A DNA stretch of 64,000 nt, taken from positions 48,086,157 to 48,150,156 of the forward strand of contig NC_092797.1 in the NCBI RefSeq assembly GCF_918797505.1. Direction: 5' to 3'. Origin of the DNA: Bemisia tabaci (Eukaryota > Arthropoda > Insecta > Hemiptera > Aleyrodidae). The stretch's first letter is position 1. Each line of letters opens with the position of its first letter. Below, one piece after another: positions 1-11,761 of the stretch. A program made the translations under genes and the position numbers. A model generated the notes under the pieces. That model was not told where the DNA came from. It did no database searches and saw nothing but the letters and a program-made list of their open reading frames with translations.

Positions 1-510
1 TAAACTAGAATTTGAAAGGTGGCATGAACTGGAAAATGAAGTGGCAAGGCGGCCCGACTTAAAACTAAAATTTAGAGGTTGGCATGGACCAAAGAAAGTG
101 CAAGACTGCACACTTAAAACTAAAATTTTAACGCATGCATAGTCCAGAAAAGGTAGTGGCGAGGCGGCCAAACTTAAAATCTAAGCTTAACTAATCTAAA
201 CTTAAAATTAAAAATTTGGCGTGAACCAAAGGAAAAGTGCAAGGCTGCACACTTAAAACTAGAATTTTGAAGCATGCATAACCCAGAAAAGGTAGTGGCG
301 AGGCGGCCAAACTTAAAATCTAAGCTTAACTAATCTAAACTTAAAAACTAAAATTTGGCGTGGACCAAAGGAAAAGTGCAAGGCTGCACACTTAAAACTA
401 GAATTTTGAAGCATGCATAACCCAAAAAGGGTAGTGGCGAGGCGGCCAAACTTAAAATCTAAGCTTAACTAATCTAAACTTAAAAGCTAAAATTTGGCAT
501 GGGCCGAAAG
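1..510. repeat. 139-bp tandem repeat, about 3.5 copies, cut by window edge
   Basis: The phrase cttaaaact recurs at 113, 252 and 391, giving a 139-bp period. Each unit holds gcatgcata, gtagtggcgaggcggcc and taagcttaactaatct in the same order. The first copy (1-112) is shorter and lacks the taagcttaactaatct part. The array runs off the left edge, so its full length is unknown. No gene is seen in it. Confidence 0.85.
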
Positions 511-1876
511 AGAATGGCATGGCAGCCTTTAGCGTGGCACAACTAAGGATGAGCTAAAGCCAAACTGGCTTGTTGGAGTGGCGTGGCAACATAATTAAAT
601 AATTAAAATTATGAAAAAATGTGAGCCAGCATGCAATAAGAGAGGCGATGGCAAATGCTTATGATCCTAGTTATGTCTAAAGGTCTACAGAACAAAATTG
701 TTCTAATGCGTGGCCAGAATAAATTCAAAAGAATAATTTTCCACATCCAAACAATTAAGGTAATAACTAATGCTCCAAAATAGGAGTTATGGCAGAGGAG
801 AATTTGAAAGATAAACTATACTAAGTGCTTAAGGCTAAGGGCGATGGAAAAATTTCAAGTAAGATTGAAGGTAAAATGATAAAATCTCATGGCGTTGTTA
901 AGCTGATTCATTGCACTGTAATGCAATCCGGCCCGAGGGACCAATGAGGAAAGTCGAAATCGGGGGGACTGTGGCCCCTATCCGACCCTCTAAATGGCAT
1001 GAGAAGAAAATGAAGGAAAGAGAAGAAAGTGGCTAAATGGCAGAGAAAATGGCACGAGGGACCACGACCTTTTATGGGTAAAAGGGCGAAAAACCTAATA
1101 GAAGAAGGAAAATGGCAAACTAGAGAAAGAGAAAACTAAACCTAACCTGGATACCCCCCGCAAAATATACAACAACTACTCACATGCTGATAATAAGGCT
1201 AGAATGGATGGCGGCTGGCCAAGTCCAAGGCGTAGGGGGGCGGAAGCCCCATGGCAAACTCACATGTCCGCGGCTCAAAATGTGGTGCTTAGCTAGGCAT
1301 ACTAAAAGGCGTGGCGACGGCGTAAAAACATAACTCAAAACTCATCACAAGTGTGAGAAGGCGTAAGCTAACTACACGGCGACGGCGTAATGCAAATGAG
1401 GGAGAATGAGAACACAAAACACCTGTGATTGCGCGTAAAAGAAAACAGAACTACTCACTCGTCAAAGTGCTGTCTCGAGTGATAGCTAAAAACTAAAGAA
1501 AATGAGAGAGAGAGAGAGTGGAGAGCAAATCATAAACTTTACCAGGATGCTGATGAGAAAAAATGAGCAAAGAAAAAGACCAAGGTGCTGGAAGAGCAAA
1601 AAATCCAAAAAGGCAAGGCTAAAGCTGTGACTGCGCAGTGGCTGAGGAAAGCGAAGAGCAAGTCGAAGCGCTGGCGAAACTGGAACGGGACTAGGAAGAG
1701 TGGAATGGTGATGAGCTGGGAAGCGACGAGGCAGGACTGGTCTCCGGGTCGCTACCGGTTCCTGAGGCTCCCGAAAAGTGCGTGTTTCTGTCAACCCCCA
1801 CTAGAGGGCAAAAAGTCGTAGCGTTTGCTGGATACATCTTCCCCTCTCTCCCCCCTCCCCAAGGCGGCGCGCTCAC
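511..1876. other. No gene seen; purine-rich spacer between two tandem arrays
   Basis: The sequence is rich in A and G, with a short (AG)n run near 1503-1519 and a repeated gcgacggcgtaa motif near 1315 and 1380. Short open frames here have no recognisable product. Confidence 0.5.
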
Positions 1877-4800
1877 GATCCACCGATTAGCCGTGTTTGC
1901 ACAACCGGGAATCTCTGAAAGCACGTAAACAAACAGATTCCGGGCTTTGTGTGTTTTAAACTCAAGAGTGAAAGATCTCGAAACGCATGATGCGATCCAC
2001 CGATTAACCGTGTTTGCACCACCGGGAATCTCTAAAAGCACGTAAACAAACAGATTCCGGGCTTTGTGTGTTTTAAACTCACAAGTGAAAAATCTCGAAT
2101 TGCATGATGCGATCCACCGATCAGCCGTGTTTGCACCACCGAGAATCTCTAAAAGCACGTAAACACACAGATTCCGGGCTTTGTGTGTTTTAAACTCACG
2201 AGTGAAAGATCTCGAAACGCATGATGCGATCCACCGATTAGCCGTGTTTGCACCACTGGGAAACTCTGAAAGCAAGTAAAAACACAAATTCCGGGCATTG
2301 TGTGTTTTAAACTCACAAGTGAAAGATCTCGAAACGCATGATGCGATCCACCGATTAGCCGTGTTTGCACCACCGGGAATCTCTAATAGCACGTAAACAC
2401 ACAGATTCCGGGCTTTGTGTGTTTTAAACTCACAAGTGAAAGATCTCGAATCGCATGATGCGTTCGACGGATTAGCCGTGTTTGCACCACTGGGAATCTC
2501 TAAAAGCACGTAAACACACAAATTCCGAGCTTTGTGTGCTTAAACTCACGAGTGAAAGATCTCGAAACGCATGACAAGATCCACCGATTAGCCGTGTTTG
2601 CACCACCGGGAATCTCTAAAAGCACGTAAACACACAGATTCCGGGCTTTGTGTGTTTTAAACTCAAAAGTGAAAAATCTCGAATTGCATGATGCGATCCA
2701 CCGATCAGCCGTGTTTGCACCACCGGGAATCTCTAAAAGCACGTAAACACACAGATTCCGGGCTTTGTGTGTTTTAAACTCACGAGTGAAAGATCTCGAA
2801 ACGCATGATGCGATCCACCGATTAGCCGTGTTTGCACCACTGGGAAACTCTGAAAGCAAGTAAACACACAAATTCCGGGCTTTGTGTGTTTTAAACTCAC
2901 AAGTGAAAGATCTCGAAACGCATGATGCGATCCACCGATTAGCCGTGTTTGCACCACCGGGAATCTCTAATAGCACGTAAACACACAGATTCCGGGCTTT
3001 GTGTGTTTTAAACTCACAAGTGAAAGATCTCGAATCGCATGATGCGTTCGACGGATTAGCCGTGTTTGCACCACTGGGAATCTCTAAAAGCACGTAAACA
3101 CACAAATTCCGAGCTTTGTGTGCTTTAAACTCACGAGTGAAAGATCTCGAAACGCATGACAAGATCCACCGATTAGCCGTGTTTGCACCACCGGGAAACT
3201 CTAAAAGCACGTAAACACACAGATTCCGGGCTTTGTGTGTTTTAAACTCACTAGTGAAAGATCTCGAAACGCATGATGCGATCCACCGATTAGCCGTGTT
3301 TGCACCACTGGGAATCTCTAAAAGCACGTAAACACACAGATTCCGGGCTTTGTGTGTTTTAATCTCACGAGTGAAAGATCTCAAAACGCATGATGCGATC
3401 CACCGATTAGCCGTGTTTGCACCACTGGGAATCTCTAAAAATACGTAAACACACAGATTCCGGGCTTTGTGTTTTTTAAACTCACAAGTGAAGGATCTCG
3501 AATCGCATGATGCGTTCGACGGAAAGGCCGTGTTTGCACCACTGGGAATCTCTAAAAGCACGTAAACACACAGATTCCGGGCTTTGTGTGTTTTAAACTC
3601 ACGAGTGAAAGATCTCGAAACGCATGATGCGATCCACCGATTAGCCGTGTTTGCACCACCGGGAAACTCTAAAAGCACGTAAACACACAGATTCCGGGCT
3701 TTAGGTGTTTTAAACTCACGAGTGAAAGATCTCGAAACGCATGATGCGATCCACCGATTAGCCGTGTTTGCACCACCGGGAATCTCTAATAGCACGTAAA
3801 CACACAGATTCCGGGCTTTGTGTGTTTTAAACTCACGAGTGAAAGATCTCGAAACGCATGATGCGATCCACCGATTAGCAGTGTTTGCACCAACGGGCAT
3901 CTCTAATAGCACGTAAACACACAGATTCCGGGCTTTTTGTGTTTTAAACTCACGAGTGAATGATCTCGAAACGCATGATGCGATCCACCGATTAGCCGTG
4001 TTTGCACCACCGGGAATCTCTAAAAGCACGTAAACACACAGATTCCGGGATTTGTGTGTTTTAAACTCACCAGTGAAAGATCTCGAATCGCATGATGCGT
4101 TCGACGGATTAGCCGTGTTTGCACCACTGGGAATCTCTTATAGCACGTAAACACACAGATTCCGGGCTTTGTGTATTTTAAACTCACAAGTGAAGGATCT
4201 CGAATCGCATGATGCGTTCGACGGAAAGGCCGTGTTTGCACCACTGGGAATCTCTAAAAGCACGTAAACACACAGATTCCGGGCTTTGTGTGTTTTAAAC
4301 TCACAAGTGAAAGATCTCGAAACGCATGATGCGATCCACCGATTAGCCGTGTTTGCACCACCGGGAATCTCTAATAGCACGTAAACACACAGATTCCGGG
4401 CTTTGTGTGTTTTAAACTCACGAGTGAAAGATCTCGAAACGCATGATGCGATCCACCGATTAACCGTGTTTGCACCACCGGGAATCTCTAAAAGCACGTA
4501 AACAAACAGATTCCGGGCTTTGTGTGTTTTAAACTCACGAGTGAAAGATCTCGAAACGCATGATGCGATCCACCGATTAGCCGTGTTTGCACAACCGGGA
4601 ATCTCTGAAAGCTCGTAAACAAACAGATTCCGGGCTTTGTGTGTTTTAAACTCACCAGTGAAAGATCTCGAATCGCATGATGCGGTCCACCGATTAGCCG
4701 TGTAGGCAGCCCTAAGAATCTCCAAAAGCACGTAACCGCACGACTTACGAGCTTTGTGAGTTTTAAACTGAGTAGTGAAAAATCTCGAATCGCATGATGG

Positions 4801-4930
4801 GGTCCACCGATTAGCCGTGTAGGCAGCCCTAAGAATCTCCAAAAGCACGTAACCGCACGACTTACGAGCTTTGTGAGTTTTAAACTGACTAGTGAAAGAT
4901 CTCGTCTTACATGATGCGTTCGACCGATTA
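1877..4930. repeat. 117-bp satellite array, 26 full monomers plus a partial one
   Basis: Monomers starting gatccaccgattagccgtg recur exactly every 117 bp from 1877 to 4918, except monomer 6 (2462-2577), which is 116 bp because it has lost one T in the run near 2540. Some monomers start gttcgacgg instead (2462, 3046, 3514, 4099, 4216). Monomers 3-7 and 8-12 share private variants such as gatcagcc at 2111/2695, so a block of about 585 bp was duplicated. The last two full monomers (4684-4917) are a diverged subtype (taggcagccctaagaatctc). Because 117 is a multiple of 3 and one antisense frame lacks stops, open frames of 276, 509 and 280 codons run through the array on the minus strand. I regard these as by-products of the period rather than genes. 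A short (gctcgact)n run follows at about 4942-4970. Confidence 0.95.
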
Positions 4931-4997
4931 GCCTTCACTCCGCTCGACTGCTCGACTGCTCGACTTGCTCGATGAGCCACGAGAACTATGTTTGAAC

Positions 4998-5124
4998 TTC
5001 ATTTCGGACGTAGGAATTACAATTTCTGGATCATCAATAAGACACCTATGTGCATGGGGAAACTAACTACGTTGTTTCTCAGCTGAGATGAAAATTATAG
5101 TTCCTACTTTCGAGATGTAGTTCA
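4998..5124. mobile_element. N-family hairpin MITE (copy N1, diverged)
   Basis: Inverted arms (taggaattacaatttctgg, and aaaattatagttcctac near 5090-5107) flank a short centre containing cctatgtgcatggggaaacta. The same centre and arms occur at 49078, 57001, 57211 and 58275. Confidence 0.6.
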
Positions 5125-5411
5125 TTTAATAGTTAGCACCAAAATCTAGGAGCTAAGCACAAATCTAGGGAAAAAAGAACGCTAAGAACGCTAATTAGCG
5201 AAAATAGATTGCTTTAAAAAATTGCGCAATTCTTTAGTTAAGCAACTCCACAAAAAAGGAGTCGTACTCAAATTTAGACCAAAAACAGCGTTAGGCCCTC
5301 AATTCTTCTCACACGAAAAGAAAAATTTAATAAAAATAAAAGCGAGCTACCTCGAGTGCATACCATTCGTCATTACTTCCCTCTTATCTAACAGTTTGTT
5401 CTTATCAATAT

Positions 5412-5577
5412 CAGTGACGTGCGGCATACTTTGCGATATATCGATTGATCTGACATTCAAACCTATGGAAAAGGATCGATAAGCAGGGTGTCCACAAAAA
5501 ACACCTTAATAATCGATTCTTCAACACAGCTCCAAATCGGGAAACATCGATAATCGATCATTCGCGCCTCACCACCG
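5412..5577. mobile_element. A-family hAT-type MITE (copy A1) with 8-bp target duplication
   Basis: This 166-bp element is flanked by ATCAATAT on both sides (5404-5411 and 5578-5585). An 8-bp duplication and CAGTG-type ends fit the hAT superfamily. The left end is cagtgacgtg and the right end gcgcctcaccaccg, matching the better preserved ends of A2 and A3. The interior has five ATCGAT motifs. It has no coding capacity. Confidence 0.85.
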
Positions 5578-5585
5578 ATCAATAT

Positions 5586-6237
5586 ACCTATAAAATAATT
5601 TGTCTTCGGACCATCGAGCTCACCATTTTTCTTCCGCGAGCGCGGGACTTCTTTCTCCGGGCGAAGTTCAAAGGATCGGCGTGGGTGAGCGGGAGGGTTT
5701 CAAGACAAGCTCCTCAAAGAAGAATGGATTAATTGGGGATCCGGGACGTCATTTCCGGCAGAAAACTCTGGGAGGTGATAACTCATTGTTGCCCTGTGTC
5801 CTCGCATTCGCATCATCCCCCTTCGTCGCCCGCCATCCCTTATCGCATGAACAAGCAAAGCGGTAATTTATTAGGGTCCCGCTCTCCTCGCCCAAGACTC
5901 GGGTTTTTTGCGCCCAAGTTTTGATGCACGTAATCTTTCGCTAATGACTTGTGACGTGGGGCCCCGCTTTTTGCGACGGACGCAGCCCGCGCGACAGAGG
6001 GAAAGAGGACGTTCGCCGCGGCTAACTCCCGCAGCCGGAATCGTGTGCATGCCCCAGATTGCGTTACATCAGCGTGAAAAACTTTCGCCAAGACGCAAAA
6101 ATATTGTATTTTAACTCGTCCGCCGTGGAGCACTTGTCCGGACCGGGGAAATGCAGCCATCTCCGTTTTTCGAGCTCGGGGAAACGGTGCGGCTCTGTGA
6201 TAGAGTTCTGGTCTCGTGTTTCAGAATCTCGACCGCT
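5586..6237. other. No gene recognised; CpG-rich single-copy-looking stretch
   Basis: GC and CpG content rises clearly from about 5600 to 6230. A TATA-like tataaaata sits at about 5590-5598, directly after the A1 element. Open frames here are short and match nothing I know. It could be an unrecognised promoter or non-coding exon, but nothing confirms that. Confidence 0.35.
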
Positions 6238-6794
6238 AATTGGACCGCGTTAAACAGAAAGGAACTAAGCCACATCAGCTATTGCCAAATATAACCGGGT
6301 TATTTAATTTTTTACATAATGGCCTGGTTACCCGCTCAAATTTCCGTCAAATTCCGATCAAAAAGATGACCAAGATGGCGGTCGAGAGTTATCTAGATTG
6401 ATGAGTAAAATTAATTAAAACAGCGTGTTGATTGGAATAAGCATGAAATAAGCACGGTTGTGTGGAAATTAGATGAAGGATGTGCCCCACAGCTCCATCA
6501 TCTACCATCAAATTTTTGCAGGCCGCAGAAATTTGATGGTAGAAGGTGCGCACCAGTCACCATTTGATCGGAAATTGATGGAAATATGAGCGTGTAACCA
6601 TAGCATAAGAACGATTAAGCGGGTTTTTTTCCAAAGTTCAGTGAATTTTCTGCATTGTGCGAGGCCAATTCCTTCGAAGGAAGGTTTTCGAAGGAATCCG
6701 CACAAACGTTCTCTTGTAAAAAATTTAATTGCCACATTAAATTTGGCAATGGCTGATGTGGCTTGGCTCCTTTCTGCTAAACGCGGTCCAATTT
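6238..6794. mobile_element. W-family MITE (copy W1) with 50-bp terminal inverted repeats
   Basis: The left end (6241-6290) and the reverse complement of the right end (6741-6790) agree at about 45 of 50 positions. They start TGGACCGCGTT, continue with an AGAAAGGA block and end in attgccaaat. A perfect internal hairpin (tctaccatcaaattt and its complement) lies near 6501-6542. No clear target duplication remains. W2 at 55950 is a second, shorter copy. Confidence 0.9.
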
Positions 6795-7084
6795 ATATTT
6801 AAGAGAGGAAACTATTCGGCAAATTTTCCGAAATATTTAGTTTTCAGCATTGTAAAATCATTATGAAAATTCGGTAAAAGTTTTAACGAAGTCCGTGCAC
6901 TTACTTTAATTATAGCGGATGAAATGTTAACGGAAACTCTGAGTCCTCGCAACCAGGAAATGCCCTTTCTGTACCCAGCACCTCACATGCAATTCCCCCA
7001 GACCTTGCTGACACGACTCATTTCCCGACAAAATACCGAATTTTAGTCATGCGCCCTTAAGGGTACTTAAGAGACTTCTAAACA

Positions 7085-7390
7085 TTTTTTTTTTTTAAAT
7101 GATATATATGTGAGCAGATCATGGCATATTTTGAGCAGTATTAACGACAATTTCTCCCAAATACTGAAATCAGAGACTCCTAAACGCGCGCTGATGACGG
7201 CGCAGAGATACGACTATTCATGCTTAATGGATGTCCATGTTGCAGCCGCAGAATTGAAGGCGCAATAACATTAGGCGTGAGCGCAGAAAGCTTCGCTCAA
7301 AGGTGTCGCTAAGATTCGGGAGAAACATTTGAAAAAGAGGTTCATATACATATCTCCTATTATCGGCTGTGTTGCTCACGTATCCCTTGA
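7085..7390. repeat. B-family interspersed repeat (copy B1)
   Basis: It has the core gatgacggcgcagagatac (about 7191-7209), then a ggatgtcc block, gaattgaaggcgc and gattcgggagaaa. A poly-T stretch starts the copy. Related copies lie at 7430, 17745, 36170, 48735 (reverse) and 54015 (reverse). I see no terminal inverted repeat and no clear A or B box, so the class is open. Confidence 0.7.
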
Positions 7391-7429
7391 AGCAACACTA
7401 CAAATAAGACCGAAGAAAACAAACACAAA

Positions 7430-7650
7430 ATGGAAATTGTGCAAAGGAACGGATGCGTGTTGACGACGGCGTAAAGATACAACTATTCGTACTTTATGGA
7501 TGACCGTGTTGCATCTGCAAAATTGAAGGCACTAGGCGTGAACTCGCAATGCTCTGCTCTATGCTGCCAATGATGTATCGCTCAGATTCGGGAGAAAAGT
7601 TTTCAAAAGTGGCCAATAACCGTCTCTCCTTTCCTCGCCTGTGTTAATAT
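7430..7650. repeat. B-family interspersed repeat (copy B2)
   Basis: This is a second copy about 269 bp downstream of B1 in the same orientation. It shares the gacgacggcg core, the aaattgaaggc block, attcgggagaaaagttttc and a cctgtgtt end. The two form a direct pair. Confidence 0.65.
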
Positions 7651-7941
7651 TCGATTATCTATTATTACGAATTGATATCTGATTCTTTTTTCAGGATTTA
7701 TTTGTAGACCCACGCCTAAAGCCTTTTTGTACCAGCAACATGCCTCCCCAAGCTTGACCATTTGACCACAGGTTTCGGATTTCTGAAGGTATATTATCCA
7801 GGCAAATTCCTTGATACTCGATTTTTTCATATTTTTCAATTTGATGTCTGCCTGTATTTTTTTAGATGTATATGTAAAAATATATCTTAAGCTCGTATGT
7901 AACGGCCCCGTATAACCCGCAGGCCACGTGCTTTTAGCAGG

Positions 7942-8200
7942 CCTGGGGGGGGGGTGCAGAAAGCTCATATCTCTTGGTTGCGATGCCTCAAAGTTTGCAG
8001 TATGATCAAAGCAAATGTCTGTAATTTGTTGTGACTTTTACTGAATATTCTGTATGGGTGTAATTTTACAATGCTGGAAACTTAAAATTTTAGTAAATTC
8101 ACCTAATATTTTTCTATCAAGAATATAAATCAGCACTGGAATTCTGGAACGTCACAACCGAGGATTGCTCTCTCTGCACCCAATGCCTCAATACAATTGG
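7942..8200. mobile_element. T-family MITE (copy T1)
   Basis: The right end (ctctgcacccaatgcctcaa near 8173) and internal blocks (attttacaatgctgg, gaaattc-like, ggaattctggaac) match T2 at 22735-23024. The left end merges into a G run at 7945-7954 followed by tgcagaaagc. Confidence 0.6.
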
Positions 8201-10855
8201 ACCCGGCTTGAGCATCCGTATAAGGATTAAAGTTTCATCAATGTAAAGAAACCATCTCATTTGCCCGAAGCTTACGACATCATCTGAGTTTGAGGTGACG
8301 ACCAACGGTTTGAAGCATCGTAAATCCAATGTAACATGGTTGTTGTACTATCCGCGTCTGCTTTTACGCGATACTCTATCCGATTTACGAAATCTATCTC
8401 GTTTATCTTTTTGACTCATATTTTCCTTGAAAACGCAATTTTATTGGACAAATCTGAGAATTCTAAGGAAATATTATCCTAGAAACAAAGACACACAAAG
8501 GCAGCCCAAAACGGAAATAGTAGGATAATAGCGAAAAACATTGGAAACAAGGCTAAAAAAAACACAAAATTACGCAGGACGTTTCGGTGTCCCGCTACAC
8601 AATTATTAACCGGAAAAAGTAGAATAAAAAGAAAAAAGTAAAATTATATTATTAAATATGCTATATTTATAAATTTCCTTAAAAATAAATATTCTATCCC
8701 AGGAATTTTGGCAACGTCCGAATGGCTATACGGCGGTTTTCCTAAACACGACGGTTTCGTAAATAATCGGTCCAATTAGAGTCTCTGTCAGAGGTGCGGG
8801 CTGTAGATGTCATCGAAAGAATGACACCTCTCATCCGAATTCCAGGAATATCCACAACGGCCGGAAGTGATTTTCATTTGCAGGCTCGGGGTTGGAATAA
8901 TCCTCGCGGATTAAAATATGCGGACAGAGTGGTCAGAAAGTTTATCACGGTATTGAGCATATACGAGACGGCTGCAATTATCGAGAGGTTTTCAAGTGCA
9001 TTTTCAATCATCCTGAGGGACATGAAAATCCTGTTCTCCGTGAATTTTTAGTCTCGTTTCTATAGATAGAGAGAGGGTTTAGGTATTGATATTGAGGGCA
9101 GATAAAGCAATCCGGTATTTTGTCAAATTCTCTGCGGAGATTCAATTGTTGTCTCATAGATATAAAATTTGAGTATTTCGGTATAGCTTTTTGCTTTTTG
9201 GTGATTTGAACGTGTGAGGTAGAAAGTTTTTTTTGGAAATCTCATTAATTAATTTATGTCTGCATGTTTACTTTATTGTTTCAAGTGCATTTATTTTAAA
9301 ACCTTTCAGTATTCTACTAAACAAACCAAGAAAAAAACGCAAAATATGTGGCCCAAATACTGCAAGGAACAAAATAATAAAATATTGTCAGGACCACACT
9401 ATTCTGCGGGTAGATCAAAGTGAGAAGATTCAAAAATAGTACTTCAATGCACCTGCCTGACAATCTTGTTCTGAATCTCATTAGCGATCATTATTTTGAG
9501 CCCTTTTTCTAATTTTAAAATCTATAGTTTCCGGCATTGATTTTTCCACTGAATAGTGTGGGTCCAAAAGTATATCCTGATGTTAGTGATACCTTGCGAT
9601 AAAACAAGGAGATACAACAGAAAAGGTCATAATTTCAGTTTAGCTTCATCAGATCATAGTTAAAGTGACATAATCAGCAAGGTCCGCGGTCATAATGATA
9701 ATTGTTAACTAATTTTAAAATCAAAAACAATTTCCATGCATTCAAAATTTTTTAAAAAAAAAAATAACGCAAAATGTTAAAAAAATAATGTGCAAATAAT
9801 CAAGCACATACTTCCGGATGTTTTAAAATCACAATACTTTTAACGCACTTCTGAAGCAACCTGTATGCTAATCAACTCCGGACGGGTGGGACTGCAATAT
9901 TTTCCGGGTTGCATATCCGCTTCACAATTTGATGGGAGAAGCTTCCGAGGACAGTGATTTCAAGTGATGAATGATAATCCCACATCTGCGTCGCAGTTGC
10001 TACCTCTACGAAGAATTGACGAATTTTCCACAAAAATCGATGGAATGAACTTAGGCAATTTTCACATGATAAAAGACAAAACTTTCTTCGGTGTTCATCC
10101 TGCTAGCAGGCCCATCACTCTTAAAAATAATAATATTTCATTCGCATAATGGGCATGATATCGAGTAAACTGCAGCTATAAACCTCCTGGTCAAATTTGA
10201 CTGTATTTTCATTTATTTTATTCTAATTGAGTGTATATAGCAACAAATGACTCAAATGGGCTCTAATTAATTTAATTTCATCAAAAACAGAGTTTCGTTT
10301 ATATTCGGTAAATATGTACGATTCAATTAACCCGACATATCCTCAACATGGGAAGAGTATAATATTATTTATTAGAGTGTTCATAGCCTGCGAAATCATG
10401 AATGGGGCTATTGGTTGATAGGAATGATTATTTGGGTTGGGTGATTGAGGAAACTTAATCCTCCGGTAGAAGATCAGATCCTCATGGACCACGTAAGATT
10501 TTATATTAGTTTCTTTCGTAGCGTTAGCTTTATATAATCAAGAGGTCCTGGGTTCAATACCTGATCAGGCCACCTGAGTTTAATGATCTTAAACCACCAA
10601 ACTCATGGATGGTGGTTTAGTGGTTGTCTGGCACTAATTAATGAGTAGAGAGAGGGGGGGAGATGGGACTCTACCTGAAAAGGGCAGGATTACCCTATTT
10701 AAAGTATACAGAGAAAAACATTGAGCAGTAGAGAAGACAGACGGAAAAAGAGAGCGAGCAGAAGGGTTAAGGGTTGAGGGGTTCGTTTTGGAATTTGATG
10801 GAAATTGGGGAGGTCCTACAAATTTTTTTGCGGGGGTGCCCAGCGAAACTCCGTA
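8201..10855. other. AT-rich stretch, no gene seen; one C-family end
   Basis: A right-hand C-family end (ttttggcaacgtccgaatgg and then a tacggcg block) lies at about 8703-8757 without its left end. A short inverted pair (ggaccacactattc near 9391, gaatagtgtgggtcc at 9551) may be remains of another inverted-repeat element. A B-box-like ggttcaatacc occurs near 10552 without a convincing A box. Confidence 0.45.
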
Positions 10856-11192
10856 CACTGAAAAAAAATGCTCGGCTTTTTATCAAGGTCCGTTGGGACC
10901 TTTACCATCCCGCTTTTTTACCAATTATTGGTAATTTCACCAAGACAGACTAGTAAACTTACCCAAAATTGTAAATAGTAATTCTACCATAGTCGATAAA
11001 AAATATTGGCACTTTTACCGGGGTCCAGTAAAATTACCGAGAAAGTCAATAATTTTACCGAGATTTCTCGGTAAAATTACCAATTCCATAAATGGTGATT
11101 TTACCAAGAAAAAACTGGGATCAAATAGAACCCTGAATTCTTGGTAATTTTACCCTTTCCGTAGTAAATACACTGAGATTTTTTTTCCAGTG
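10856..11192. mobile_element. F-family MITE (copy F1), TA target duplication
   Basis: The element runs from cactgaaaaaaaatg to ttttttttccagtg and is flanked by TA on both sides (10854-10855, 11193-11194). A TA duplication fits a Tc1/mariner-type mobiliser. The interior is crowded with GGTAA/TTACC motifs, including ggtaaaattacc palindromes. F2 (30352) and F3 (39199) are related copies. Confidence 0.9.
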
Positions 11193-11761
11193 TATTGCTT
11201 TAAGTCCTTCAGACCCCTCTCAGTGCGGTGTCCTTCCGTACTCACTCCCCCCTTTTAGATCACCTTGACGAGGTGCCCCTCTCCACCCCTCAGAAAAAGT
11301 CCGCTCCAAGACAAATTCTCCACGGTGAAAAGGCATCGAAGGTTCACCGAACTTTACTCCCTGTGACCGAAGATTTTTCTTCGTGCTCCGAGAGGAAAAG
11401 TCTTGACTTGCGGAGCCTTAATTTGAGAAGCAAACGCGGGAACAATATCCGGGTCGTTAGCGCGATCCGCGGTAACCGCGCGCTCACATACGCGGCATGG
11501 GGAGTACTGAGTGTAGCTATTATGAGGAGGAGTGTCGGCTGGAAAACACCGCGTTGCGGGTTGCCGACCGGGGGCTGGAAGGGGCGGCAAATTAAGCCGG
11601 CGAAAGATGTAGATGAGAAATGATGTAACATGTGAAACGGTAATTTACAGCGCGGATTTGGCACAGTGCGACGAATCCTGAAACCCGCCACGATTGCCAC
11701 TTCGCGGCGGAACAGTCCGCAATCGAACTACATTTTGAAATTAGGAACTACAGTTATAAGC
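11193..11761. other. No gene seen; CpG-rich patch
   Basis: From about 11230 to 11640 the sequence is CG-richer than its surroundings and has 118-131-codon open frames on both strands. None carries a recognisable domain. Confidence 0.35.

Noticed and set aside
1691..4980. Long minus-strand open frames (276, 509 and 280 codons)
   Set aside because: They are made by the 117-bp satellite, whose period is a multiple of three. No start context, splice sites or known domain.
5586..6237. Promoter and first exon of an unknown gene
   Set aside because: Only a TATA-like box and high CpG; no open frame or splice signal that I can defend.
10533..10560. Possible pol III element from a B-box-like ggttcaatacc
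   Set aside because: No A box at a suitable distance and no second copy in the window.
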